NCBI RefSeq assembly: GCF_000687875.1
Contig: NZ_JHYG01000003.1
Location: forward strand, 186,001 to 250,000
Source of the DNA: Acidocella facilis ATCC 35904
Lineage (GTDB): Bacteria; Pseudomonadota; Alphaproteobacteria; Acetobacterales; Acetobacteraceae
DNA: 64,000 nt
Direction of reading: 5' to 3'
The position numbers and the translations under genes are program-made. Positions within the stretch are counted from its first letter, which is position 1. Each line of letters starts with the position of its first letter. Under the pieces are notes generated by a model. That model did not search any database. It worked only from the letters and a program-made list of their open reading frames with translations, and was not told the DNA's origin. Of the stretch, positions 26,660 to 35,091 are shown piece by piece.

Positions 26660-26780
26660 TTCTATTGCAGCTTCGTGTCAGTCTGGCTACGCTTTGGGCA
26701 GGATGGGTTGCCTGCTTCATAGCCATTGCCGGTTGCGGGCGGGATCGATGCTGGCCTGAATATTGCTTGGAGGTTGCGCG

Positions 26781-28349
26781 ATGGCCCCTGGTTTGAACCG
26801 CTCTGTTGCCGAAGACGCGCCATTGCTGGCGCTGCGGGGCATCGTCAAGCAATTCCCCGGCACGCTGGCGAATGACCATGTGGACCTGACCATCGGCCAG
26901 GGCGAGATCCATGCGCTGCTGGGCGAGAACGGGGCAGGCAAATCGACGCTGGTGAAGATCATCTACGGGGTGATGAAGCCGGATGCGGGGAGTCTGCGCT
27001 GGCGGGGACAGGAGGTGGCGATCAACAGCCCGGCCCAGGCGCGCGCGCTGGGCATCGGCATGGTGTTCCAGCATTTCTCGCTGTTCGAGGCGCTGACGGT
27101 TTCGGAGAATATCGCGCTGGGGCTGAATGATCCGAAGGACCGGGAGAATCTGGAGGGCCGGATTGCGGAAATTTCCAGCCGCTACGGGCTGCCGCTGGGC
27201 CCGCATAAGGCGGTGCATGATCTCTCCGTCGGCGAGCGCCAGCGCATCGAGATTGTGCGCTGCCTGCTGCAGAACCCGAAATTGCTGATCATGGACGAGC
27301 CGACCAGCGTGCTCACCCCGCAGGAGGTGCAGGCCTTGTTCGCCACGCTGCGGCGGCTGCGCGCCGAGGGCTGCTCGATTCTCTATATCAGCCACAAGCT
27401 CGAAGAGATCCGCAGCTTGTGCGAGGCGGCGACGATCATGCGGCTGGGCAAAGTGGTGGCGCAGTGCGACCCGCGCGAGAAGACCGCCCGCGAGCTGGCC
27501 GAGCTGATGATCTCGGCGAAGCTGAAAACCCAGGATTATTCGCAGAAGCACAGTGCCCAGGGGCCGGAGCGGCTGGTGGTGAGCAAGCTGACCATCCGCT
27601 CCAACCAGCAATTCGGTACGGATTTGAAGGAGATTTCCTTCGCCGTGAAAGGCGGGGAGATTTTCGGCATCGCCGGGATCGCCGGGAATGGCCAGAGCGA
27701 GCTGATGGATGCGCTTTCGGGTGAAATTCCCGCCGGCGCGCCGGGCAATATTCTGCTGGATGGCGCCCCGGTGGGGCTGGAGCGGCCGCGGGCGCGCAGG
27801 CGGCGCGGCGGCTGTTTTCTGCCCGAGGAGCGCAACGGCCATGGCGCGGTGGGCGGGATGAGCCTGGCCGAGAACGGCTTTCTCTCCGCCCATATACGCG
27901 GCGCGCTGGGGCGGTTTGGGCTGATCAACAGGCGCCGGACCCAGGAATTCGCGGCCAAGGTGATTTCCACCTTCGATGTGCGCACCACCGGGCCGCTGGC
28001 GGAGGCGCGCTCGCTCTCCGGCGGCAATCTGCAGAAATTCCTGGTCGGGCGGGAGGTGTTGCAGCAGCCGGGCGTGCTGGTGATCTCGCAGCCGACCTGG
28101 GGGGTGGATGCCGGGGCGGCGGCGGCGATTTACGAGGCCTTGGTGGCGCTGGCCCAGGCGGGCACGGCGATCGTGCTGATCTCGCAGGATCTGGACGAGA
28201 TTTTGCTGCTGTGCGACCGCATCGCGGTGATCGCGGCGGGGCGGCTTTCCGAGGCGATGGATGTGAAGGATGCGACGATCGAACGGATTGGCCTGTTGAT
28301 GGGCGGCACGCAGACGGGGCGGGAGGAGGAGCATGTTGTTCCGGCTTGA
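26781..28349 (+). CDS. BMP-type ABC importer, double ATPase
   Basis: A 522-residue fused ATPase of the carbohydrate uptake-2 / nucleoside class. The first domain has Walker A GENGAGKSTLVK, signature LSVGERQRIEIV and Walker B LLIMDEPTSVL. The second domain is degenerate at Walker A (GIAGNGQSELM) but keeps the signature LSGGNLQKFLVGRE. It powers the importer encoded with the two permeases and BMP receptor downstream. ATG 26781 is used since TTGGAGG precedes it. The 121-bp gap before it is the largest in the operon and may hold an internal promoter (TTGCGG at 26733, TGAATA at 26757). Confidence 0.93.
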   Translation: MAPGLNRSVAEDAPLLALRGIVKQFPGTLANDHVDLTIGQGEIHALLGENGAGKSTLVKIIYGVMKPDAGSLRWRGQEVAINSPAQARALGIGMVFQHFSLFEALTVSENIALGLNDPKDRENLEGRIAEISSRYGLPLGPHKAVHDLSVGERQRIEIVRCLLQNPKLLIMDEPTSVLTPQEVQALFATLRRLRAEGCSILYISHKLEEIRSLCEAATIMRLGKVVAQCDPREKTARELAELMISAKLKTQDYSQKHSAQGPERLVVSKLTIRSNQQFGTDLKEISFAVKGGEIFGIAGIAGNGQSELMDALSGEIPAGAPGNILLDGAPVGLERPRARRRRGGCFLPEERNGHGAVGGMSLAENGFLSAHIRGALGRFGLINRRRTQEFAAKVISTFDVRTTGPLAEARSLSGGNLQKFLVGREVLQQPGVLVISQPTWGVDAGAAAAIYEALVALAQAGTAIVLISQDLDEILLLCDRIAVIAAGRLSEAMDVKDATIERIGLLMGGTQTGREEEHVVPA

Positions 28350-29409
28350 ACCGCGCGGCGAGCGCTCGGGCTTCTGGTCCATCGGCTCGCCGGTGCTGGC
28401 GATTTTGCTGACCATCGTGACGATGATGGTGATCTTCGCGCTGCTCGGCAAACCGCCGGTGCAGGGGATCGAGACCTTCCTGATCACCCCGATCGCCAAT
28501 GTCTCGGGCCTGTCCTCGCTGGCGGTGCGGGCGGCACCTCTGATCATGATCGGGGCGGGGCTGGCTTTGTGCTACCGGGCGAATGTCTGGAATATCGGCG
28601 GGGACGGGCAGTTCACCATGGGCGCGCTGGCCGGGGCCGGGGTGGCGCTGGCGCTGCCCAATGGCGCGTTCTGGTGGGAATATCCGCTGGTGCTGGCACT
28701 CGGCGTGCTGGGTGGCATGGTCTGGGCCGGGCTGGTGGCCTGGCTGAAGCTGAAATTCAACGCCAATGAAATTCTGACCTCGCTGATGCTGGTCTATGTC
28801 GCCAATCTGATCCTGGTCTGGCTGGTGACCGGGCCGTGGCGCGATCCGCAGGGCTTCGGCTTTCCGCAATCGGCGATGTTCGGGGCGGGGGCGACGACGC
28901 CGGATTTCGGCAGCACCTCCATCCATCTCGGCTGCGCGCTGGCGCCGGTGCTGGCGCTGGTGCTGTGGCAGATTCTGGGGCGCTCGGTGCTGGGGTTTCA
29001 GCTGCGGGTGGTGGGGCAGGCACCGCGGGCGGCGCGCTTTGCCGGGTTTTCCAATGCAAGGCTGACCTGGATCGCGCTTTTGGTCTCGGGCGGCTTGTCC
29101 GGGCTGGCGGGGATCATCGAAGTCACCGGGCCGATCGGGCAGCTGACCACCACCATCACCCCTGGCTATGGGTTTTCCGCCGTCATCGTCGCATTTCTGG
29201 GGCGGCTGCATCCGGTGGGGGTGATTTTCGCCGGGCTGCTGCTGGCGCTCTCTTATCTCGGTGGCGATGCGGCGCAGATCAATCTCAACATGCCCAACGC
29301 CATCACCGGGATTTTCCAGGGCGTGCTGCTGTTTTATCTGCTGGGGGCGGATGTGCTGATCCTGCACCGCGTCCGGCGCATCCGCCCGCGCGCGACGGAG
29401 GCCGCATGA
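28333..29409 (+). CDS. BMP-type ABC importer permease 1
   Basis: Inner-membrane permease of 358 residues with about nine hydrophobic segments. It carries the family stretch GLALCYRANVWNIGGDGQFTMG and LNANEI-like KFNANEILTSLMLVYVA. It resembles the YufP/NupP permeases of nucleoside importers. Its start overlaps the ATPase gene by 17 bp and its stop overlaps permease 2 by 4 bp. Confidence 0.93.
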   Translation: MLFRLEPRGERSGFWSIGSPVLAILLTIVTMMVIFALLGKPPVQGIETFLITPIANVSGLSSLAVRAAPLIMIGAGLALCYRANVWNIGGDGQFTMGALAGAGVALALPNGAFWWEYPLVLALGVLGGMVWAGLVAWLKLKFNANEILTSLMLVYVANLILVWLVTGPWRDPQGFGFPQSAMFGAGATTPDFGSTSIHLGCALAPVLALVLWQILGRSVLGFQLRVVGQAPRAARFAGFSNARLTWIALLVSGGLSGLAGIIEVTGPIGQLTTTITPGYGFSAVIVAFLGRLHPVGVIFAGLLLALSYLGGDAAQINLNMPNAITGIFQGVLLFYLLGADVLILHRVRRIRPRATEAA

Positions 29410-30332
29410 TCCTCTCCATGGTCACAACCTTGGCGATGTCCGTCGTCGCCGCCTCGACCCCGTTGCTGATTGCGGCCTCCGGCGAGCTGGTGGCGGAGAA
29501 ATCCGGGGTGCTCAATCTCGGCGTCGAGGGGATGATGCTGGTCGGCGCCATCGCCGGTTTCGCCACCGCGCATCATAGCGGCAGCGCCATGCTGGGGGTT
29601 GGGGTGGCGGCGCTGGCGGGGATTGGCATCGCGATGATCTTCGCGATGCTCAGCCTCTCCTTCCTCGCCAACCAGGTGGCGACCGGTCTGGCGCTGACGA
29701 TTTTCGGGCATGGTTTCGCGGCCTTGCTGGGGGCGGGCTATGTCGGCATTTCCGCGCCGGTTTTGCACCCGATCGCGATCCCGCTGCTGAGTGCCATTCC
29801 GGTGCTGGGGCCGGTGTTGTTCGATGAAAACATCCTGGTCTATTTCGCCTTCATCATGCTGGCGGTCATCGCCTGGTTTCTCAACAAGACCCATGCCGGG
29901 CTGATCTTGCGCGCGGTGGGGGACAGCCACGATGCCGCGCATGCGATGGGCTATCCGGTGCTGCGCATCCGCTACGCCGCGGTGGCGTTTGGCGGGGCGA
30001 TGGCGGGGATCGCCGGGGCGTATTTCTCGCTCTTCTATTCGCCGCTCTGGTCGCAGGACCTCACCGCCGGGCGCGGCTGGATCGCACTGGCTTTGGTGGT
30101 GTTCTCCGCCTGGCGGCCGCTCTGGCTGCTGGTCGGCGCCTATCTGTTCGGCGGCATCACCTTCTTCTCGCTGTATGTCCAGGGGCTGGGGATTTCGGTG
30201 CCCTCGCCCTTGGTCTCCGCCTTGCCTTATGTCGGCACCGTGCTGGTGCTGGTGCTGATCTCGCGCGATGCGCGGCGCATCCGGCTCAACCAGCCCGCCT
30301 GCCTGGGCAAATATTTCCACGCCACAGCCTGA
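29406..30332 (+). CDS. BMP-type ABC importer permease 2
   Basis: Inner-membrane permease of 308 residues, the YufQ/NupQ-like partner. Family motif: EKSGVLNLGVEGMMLVGAIAG near residue 35; GENPHAA-like signature GDSHDAAHAMGYPV in the cytoplasmic loop; about nine membrane segments. ATG 29406 overlaps the previous stop; a longer frame reaching back to 28836 runs inside permease 1 and is rejected. Confidence 0.93.
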   Translation: MILSMVTTLAMSVVAASTPLLIAASGELVAEKSGVLNLGVEGMMLVGAIAGFATAHHSGSAMLGVGVAALAGIGIAMIFAMLSLSFLANQVATGLALTIFGHGFAALLGAGYVGISAPVLHPIAIPLLSAIPVLGPVLFDENILVYFAFIMLAVIAWFLNKTHAGLILRAVGDSHDAAHAMGYPVLRIRYAAVAFGGAMAGIAGAYFSLFYSPLWSQDLTAGRGWIALALVVFSAWRPLWLLVGAYLFGGITFFSLYVQGLGISVPSPLVSALPYVGTVLVLVLISRDARRIRLNQPACLGKYFHATA

Positions 30333-30359
30333 GCTTCACGAAAAGGAAGGAGCAACATC

Positions 30360-31445
30360 ATGTCTTCACTCAAACGCCGTGGCTTTACCGCCATGCTGGG
30401 GGCCTCGGCCCTGGCCGCACCCGGCATTATCGGCGCCGCCCGCGCCGCCGCCCCCTTGAAGGTGGGGTTTGTCTATGTCGGCCCGGTCGGGGATTTCGGC
30501 TGGAGCTACCAGCATGATATCGCCCGCAAGCAGGCGCAGGCGGCTTTGGGGGGCGCCATCGAGACCTCCTTCGTCGAGAACGTGCCCGAGGCGCCGGAAT
30601 GCCAGGCGGTGTTTGAGAGCCTGGTCGCCTCCGGCCATAAGCTGATCTTCGGCACCTCGTTCGGCTATATGAACTACATGGTGAAGGTGGCGGCGAAGCA
30701 TCCGGATGTGATGTTCGAGCATTGCACCGGCTATAAGCAGGCCAAGAACCTCGCCATCTATGACATCCGCTATTACCAGGGCCGCTATATCCAGGGCGTC
30801 ATTGCCGGGCATATGTCGAAGACCGGCAAGATCGGCTATGTCGCCTCCGTGCCGATCCCGGAAGTGGTGCAAGGCATGGATGCGGTGCTGCTGGGCATGC
30901 GTTCGGTGAACCCGAAGGCGCAGCTGAAATTCATCATGGTCGATAGCTGGTACGATCCGGGCAAGGAAGGCGATGCCGCGAAGGCGCTGATCGACCAGGG
31001 CTGCGACGTGCTGACCCAGCATACTGACAGCCCGGCGCCGCTGCAGGTGGCCGCCAGCCGCAACATCCCGGCCTTTGGCGAGGCGACGGACATGATCAAG
31101 TTCGCGCCGAAGAACCAGCTCACCGCCGATGTGAATGAATGGGGCGGCTATTACATCAAGCGCTGCAAGGCGGCCCTGGCCGGCACCTGGAAGACCGAGA
31201 ATACCTGGGGCGGCTTCGCCGATGGCATGCTGGCCATGGCGCCCTACACCAACATGCCCGACAGCGTGGCGGCGGCGGCGAAGCAGGCGGTGGCGGATAT
31301 TTCCTCCGGCAAGAACAAGATCTTTGTCGGCCCGCTGACCGACCAGACCGGCAAAATCTTCCTGCCCGCCGGCCAGGTGATGGATGACAACACCCTGACC
31401 GGGCTGCAGACGCTGGTGCAGGGTATCGACGGCAAGCTCTCCTGA
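30360..31445 (+). CDS. BMP-family substrate-binding protein
   Basis: Periplasmic receptor of 361 residues. The leader (KRRGFTAMLGASALAAPGI) is Tat-like with cleavage near ARA-A. It belongs to the BMP/PnrA family (KVGFVYVGPVGDFGWSYQHD; GYMNYMVKVAAKHPDVMFEHCTGYK), whose members bind nucleosides or purines. AAGGAAGGAG provides a strong ribosome site, in keeping with the need for excess receptor. Substrate is probably a purine base or nucleoside, or a related ureide. Confidence 0.93.
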   Translation: MSSLKRRGFTAMLGASALAAPGIIGAARAAAPLKVGFVYVGPVGDFGWSYQHDIARKQAQAALGGAIETSFVENVPEAPECQAVFESLVASGHKLIFGTSFGYMNYMVKVAAKHPDVMFEHCTGYKQAKNLAIYDIRYYQGRYIQGVIAGHMSKTGKIGYVASVPIPEVVQGMDAVLLGMRSVNPKAQLKFIMVDSWYDPGKEGDAAKALIDQGCDVLTQHTDSPAPLQVAASRNIPAFGEATDMIKFAPKNQLTADVNEWGGYYIKRCKAALAGTWKTENTWGGFADGMLAMAPYTNMPDSVAAAAKQAVADISSGKNKIFVGPLTDQTGKIFLPAGQVMDDNTLTGLQTLVQGIDGKLS

Positions 31446-31627
31446 TGAGCGCGCCGGACGAAGCCGCCTATCTGGCGGCGGCGTCGAAATTGCTCGGGCT
31501 GCCGATCCGGCCCGAGCACCAGGAGGCGGTGCAAACCGCCTTCGCCGTGCTCTGCGCCCAGGCGGCGCTGATCCGGGATTTTCCGCTGCCGGCGCAGACC
31601 GAGGCGGCGCCGCGTTTTACCCCCTGA
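31445..31627 (+). CDS. DUF4089 / AtzG-like small subunit
   Basis: A 60-residue protein of the DUF4089 family (DEAAYLAAASKLLGLPI, then VQTAFAVLCAQAALIRDFPL). AtzG and HpxX of this type are GatC-like helpers that bind and stabilise an amidase partner, AtzE or HpxY. The partner gene begins 6 bp downstream. The start overlaps the receptor gene stop by one base. Confidence 0.85.
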   Translation: MSAPDEAAYLAAASKLLGLPIRPEHQEAVQTAFAVLCAQAALIRDFPLPAQTEAAPRFTP

Positions 31628-31633
31628 GGCGAT

Positions 31634-32983
31634 ATGGAATTTTTTGAGCTGAGCGCGGTGGAGATCGCCACGCGGGTGCGGGCGGGCAAGCTCTCCGCCT
31701 CGCAGGTGCTGGCGGCGCATATCAGGCGCATCGAGGCGCTGGACCCGGTGCTGAACTGCTTCACCAGCAAAACCTTTGAGCGCGCGCGGGCCGAGGCGGC
31801 CTGGGTGGATGCCACGGTGCAGGCGGGCGGCGATCCCGGTCCGCTGGCCGGGGTGCCGTTCGCGGTGAAGAACCTGTTCGACATTGTCGGGCTGCCGACG
31901 CTGGCGGGCTCCAAAATCCGGCGTGAGGCGGCCCCGCCCAAGCAGGATTCGCCGCATGTGCAGCGGCTGAACGAGGCCGGGGCGGTGCTGCTCGGGGCCT
32001 TGAACATGGACGAATTCGCTTATGGCTTCGTCACCGAAAACGCCCATGACGGGCCGACGCGCAACCCGCATGACACCACGCGTATCGCCGGCGGCTCCTC
32101 CGGCGGCTCGGCGGCTTCGGTGGCGGCGGGGTTGTGCGTGCTGGCGCTGGGCTCGGACACCAACGGCTCGATCCGCCTGCCCGCCGGGCTGACGGGCATT
32201 TACGGGTTGAAGCCGAGCTACGGCCGGGTGACGCGGGCGGGGACGTTCCCGTTCGTTGACAGCTTCGACCATATCGGCCCGTTCGCGCGTTCGGCGGCGG
32301 ATCTGGCGCTGGCTTATGATGTGCTGCAGGACGAGGATGAAGCCAGCCCGGTTCTGGGCGAGGCGGCCGATGCGGCGCGGGTGGCGGTGCTGGATGACTG
32401 GTTCCAGCACGGGGCCAGTGCTGAGATGCTGGAGGCGGTGCGGATCGTCGCCGATGCGCTGGGTGGCACTGACAGCGTGACCTTGCCGGAAGCGAAGCGG
32501 GCGCGGGCGGCGGCGTTCTGCATTTCCGCCTTCGAGGGTGGGCAGCTGCATAAGCCCAACCTGATCGCAAGGCCGCAGGATTATGATCCGGCGACGCTGC
32601 CGCGCCTGATCGCGGGGGCGTTGCAGCCGGCGGAGACGATTTATCAGGCGCAGCGTTTTCGCGCCTGGTTCCGGGAGCAGGCGCTGAAATTGTTTGAGCG
32701 CCATGATCTGCTGCTGGCACCTGCCACGCCGATCACCGCACCTTTGATCGGCCAGCCAAGTTTCGAGCTGGCCGGGGAACAGGTGCCGCTGCGGGCCAAT
32801 ATCGGGCTTTATACTCAGCCGATCAGCTTCATCGGGCTGCCGGTGGTGTGCGTGCCGGTGGCCTCAGCCAAGTTGCCGCGCGGGGTGCAGATCATCGCCG
32901 CGCCTGGGCGTGAGGCGCTGGCGCTGGCGGCGGCGGCGCGGCTGGAGGCGGCTTGCGTGCTGGCGGCTGCGGTGGTCGGGTGA
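31634..32983 (+). CDS. AtzE/HpxY-like amidase
   Basis: Amidase-signature hydrolase of 449 residues. The Ser-cisSer-Lys triad is visible: Lys in VPFAVKNLFD, cis-Ser in AGGSSGGSAAS and nucleophile Ser in GSDTNGSIRLPAG. The DTNGSIRLP form and the adjacent DUF4089 subunit mark it as AtzE/HpxY-like. AtzEG hydrolyses 1-carboxybiuret; the hpx counterpart belongs to a purine-utilisation cluster of Klebsiella. Both fit this setting. GAGG precedes the ATG, and the stop overlaps the next GTG start. Confidence 0.9.
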   Translation: MEFFELSAVEIATRVRAGKLSASQVLAAHIRRIEALDPVLNCFTSKTFERARAEAAWVDATVQAGGDPGPLAGVPFAVKNLFDIVGLPTLAGSKIRREAAPPKQDSPHVQRLNEAGAVLLGALNMDEFAYGFVTENAHDGPTRNPHDTTRIAGGSSGGSAASVAAGLCVLALGSDTNGSIRLPAGLTGIYGLKPSYGRVTRAGTFPFVDSFDHIGPFARSAADLALAYDVLQDEDEASPVLGEAADAARVAVLDDWFQHGASAEMLEAVRIVADALGGTDSVTLPEAKRARAAAFCISAFEGGQLHKPNLIARPQDYDPATLPRLIAGALQPAETIYQAQRFRAWFREQALKLFERHDLLLAPATPITAPLIGQPSFELAGEQVPLRANIGLYTQPISFIGLPVVCVPVASAKLPRGVQIIAAPGREALALAAAARLEAACVLAAAVVG

Positions 32984-33372
32984 TCATCGACGAGCCGGCG
33001 GCGAAGGCCGAGCTGGAGGATTTGTTCGCCGCCTATGAGCGGGCCTTGATGAGCAATGATATCGAGGCGCTGAACGGGTTTTTCTGGCCGAGCCCGCAGG
33101 CGCTGCGCTTTGGCGATAACGGGGCGGCTTATGGGATCGAGGAGATCGCCGCGTTTCGCCAAGGGCGGGCGGGCGGCTCGCCACAGCGCCGGCTGATCAA
33201 TACCCGCATCATCGCCTTCGGGCCGGACCACGGGGTCGCCACCACCGAATTCCAGCGCGAGGGCGAGGCGCGGCGTGGGCGCCAGACGCAAATCTGGGTT
33301 CGGTTTCAGGATCTTGGCTGGCGAATCGTCAGCGCCCATGTCTCTCTGGTAACGACCGACACCGGAGCCTGA
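32980..33372 (+). CDS. DUF3225 / AtzH-HpxZ-like protein
   Basis: A 130-residue protein of the SnoaL/NTF2-like fold with the DUF3225 pattern AYERALMSNDIEALNGFFWP, GIEEIAAFRQGR and GRQTQIWVRF. AtzH of this family has been assigned a decarboxylating amidohydrolase step following AtzEG; HpxZ is its relative in purine clusters. GTG 32980 overlaps the amidase stop by 4 bp (GTGA); a longer frame to 32953 is less likely. Confidence 0.87.
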   Translation: MIIDEPAAKAELEDLFAAYERALMSNDIEALNGFFWPSPQALRFGDNGAAYGIEEIAAFRQGRAGGSPQRRLINTRIIAFGPDHGVATTEFQREGEARRGRQTQIWVRFQDLGWRIVSAHVSLVTTDTGA

Positions 33373-33981
33373 ATGCCGCAAGCTTTGTCAGAAGACCGTC
33401 TCGCGGAAACCCGCGAGAAAATCGTGCGCGTGGCCGAGCGCCAGGCGGTGGCGCAGGGGCTGGAGAATGTCTCCACCCATTCGATCGCGCGGGAGCTGGG
33501 CTGGTCCGCGACGGCGCTGTATCGCTATTTTCCGAACAAGGAGGCGATTTTGGCCGCCGCCCGGGCGCGGGCGCTGAACCGGCTCTCCGAGGCGCTGGAG
33601 GCGGCCATCGGCGGGCCCGGCGATGGCTGGGAGATTTCGCGTGCGGTCGGGGATGCGTATGTCGCCTTCGCCTTCGAGAATCCGGATGCCTACCGGCTGA
33701 TCTACGCGCTCAACCAGCCGGACCCGGACGAGTATCCGGAATTCAGCGCGGCGCTGGCGCGCGCCCGGGGGAACATGACGCTCTATGTCGAGCGCATGGT
33801 GGCGCAGGGCGGGCTGGAGACGGATGCCAGCGTGCTCGGGCATCTGTTCTGGGCCGGGCTGCACGGGCTGATCACGCTGGAAATGACCGGCAAGATCCGC
33901 TCCGAGACGCTGAATTTCACCAGCTTGCGCCATGAGATGATGCGCGCTCTGGTGCGCGGCACCCGCCCCAGGCCGGATTAG
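33373..33981 (+). CDS. TetR-family regulator
   Basis: A 202-residue repressor with N-terminal helix-turn-helix (about 10-55: TREKIVRVAERQAVAQGLENVSTH region, then SIARELGWSATALYRYFPNKEAI) and a variable ligand domain. Its ATG abuts the preceding TGA, making it the last gene of the purine unit and its likely local regulator. No clear palindromic operator was found near 20844-20905. Confidence 0.92.
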   Translation: MPQALSEDRLAETREKIVRVAERQAVAQGLENVSTHSIARELGWSATALYRYFPNKEAILAAARARALNRLSEALEAAIGGPGDGWEISRAVGDAYVAFAFENPDAYRLIYALNQPDPDEYPEFSAALARARGNMTLYVERMVAQGGLETDASVLGHLFWAGLHGLITLEMTGKIRSETLNFTSLRHEMMRALVRGTRPRPD

Positions 33982-33985
33982 CGGA

Positions 33986-34933
33986 TCAGGCGTTCGTCTC
34001 GGCGCCGAGGTGCGCCAGCGCGGCCTGGTATTCATCGCGCAGCCGGGCGATCAAGGTGGCGGCAGGGAGGATATCGCGCACCGCGCCGATGCCCTGGCCA
34101 GCACCCCAGATATCCCGCCAGGCCTTGCTGCCATTCACCACCTGGCTCCATTCCATTTTCGCCGGGTCGGCGCCGGCCAGCAAGGCCGGGTCCAGCCCCG
34201 CCGCCTTGATGCTGGGGATCAGGTAATTGCCGTGCACCCCGGTGAAGAGGTTGGAATAGAGGATGTCCTTGGCGCTGCTCTCCACGACCATTTGCTTATA
34301 GGCGGCGGGGGCGTCGGCCTCCTGCGTGGCGATGAAGGCGGAGCCGATATAGGCCAGATCCGCCCCCAGGGCGCGGGCGGCGGCGATGGAGCGGCCATTG
34401 GCGATGGCGCCGGAGAGCGCCAGCGGGCCATCGAACCAGGCGCGGATTTCCTGCACCAAGGCGAACGGGTTGATGGTGCCAGCATGGCCGCCGGCCCCGG
34501 CGGCCACCGCGATCAGCCCATCCGCGCCGCGCGCGACGGCTTTGTGGGCAAATTCATCGTTGATGACATCATGCAGCACCAGCCCGCCATAGCCATGCAC
34601 CGCCTCATTCACCTCCGGCATCGCGCCGAGCGAGGTGATGATGATGGGCACCTGATATTTCACGCACAGCGCCAGATCCTCCTGCAGGCGGGGATTGGTC
34701 TTGTGGACGATGAGATTGACCGCGAAGGGGGCGTCCGCGTCGGTCAGTTCCGCGCGCAGGCGGATCAGCCACGCCTCCAGCACGCCGGAGGGCCGGGCGT
34801 TGAGTGAGGGAAACGCCCCGACGATGCCGGCTTTGCATTGCGCGATGACCAGCTCCGGCCGGGAGATGATGAACATCGGCGCGGCGATGGCGGGCAGAGA
34901 CAGGCGGGGTTCCAGCCAGGCGGGCAGGGTCAT
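33986..34933 (-). CDS. Nitronate monooxygenase-like flavoprotein
   Basis: FMN-dependent TIM-barrel enzyme of 315 residues. N-terminal LPAIAAPMFIIS, FAVNLIVHKTN, and the FMN-binding GAGGHAGTINPF and LSGAIANGRSIAAARALGADLAYIGSAF are as in the 2-nitropropane dioxygenase/NMO group. It would oxidise alkyl nitronates or a related substrate. ATG 34933 is chosen since AAGGA lies nine bases upstream; GTG 34939 is an alternative. It converges on the TetR gene with only 4 bp between stops. Confidence 0.9.
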   Translation of the reverse strand: MTLPAWLEPRLSLPAIAAPMFIISRPELVIAQCKAGIVGAFPSLNARPSGVLEAWLIRLRAELTDADAPFAVNLIVHKTNPRLQEDLALCVKYQVPIIITSLGAMPEVNEAVHGYGGLVLHDVINDEFAHKAVARGADGLIAVAAGAGGHAGTINPFALVQEIRAWFDGPLALSGAIANGRSIAAARALGADLAYIGSAFIATQEADAPAAYKQMVVESSAKDILYSNLFTGVHGNYLIPSIKAAGLDPALLAGADPAKMEWSQVVNGSKAWRDIWGAGQGIGAVRDILPAATLIARLRDEYQAALAHLGAETNA

Positions 34934-35091
34934 GGGCACGGTTCCTTGGAATAATGGCGATTATTAACGCCGTTAACCATAGCCAGCCATATTTTCCCGG
35001 GCAGGGCAAGGGCTTGACCGGCGGCGCGCATCCTCCCACATGGCGGCAAGCCCCGTCCTGGGGCCTTCCGAACAAATCGAGTATGGGGCTG

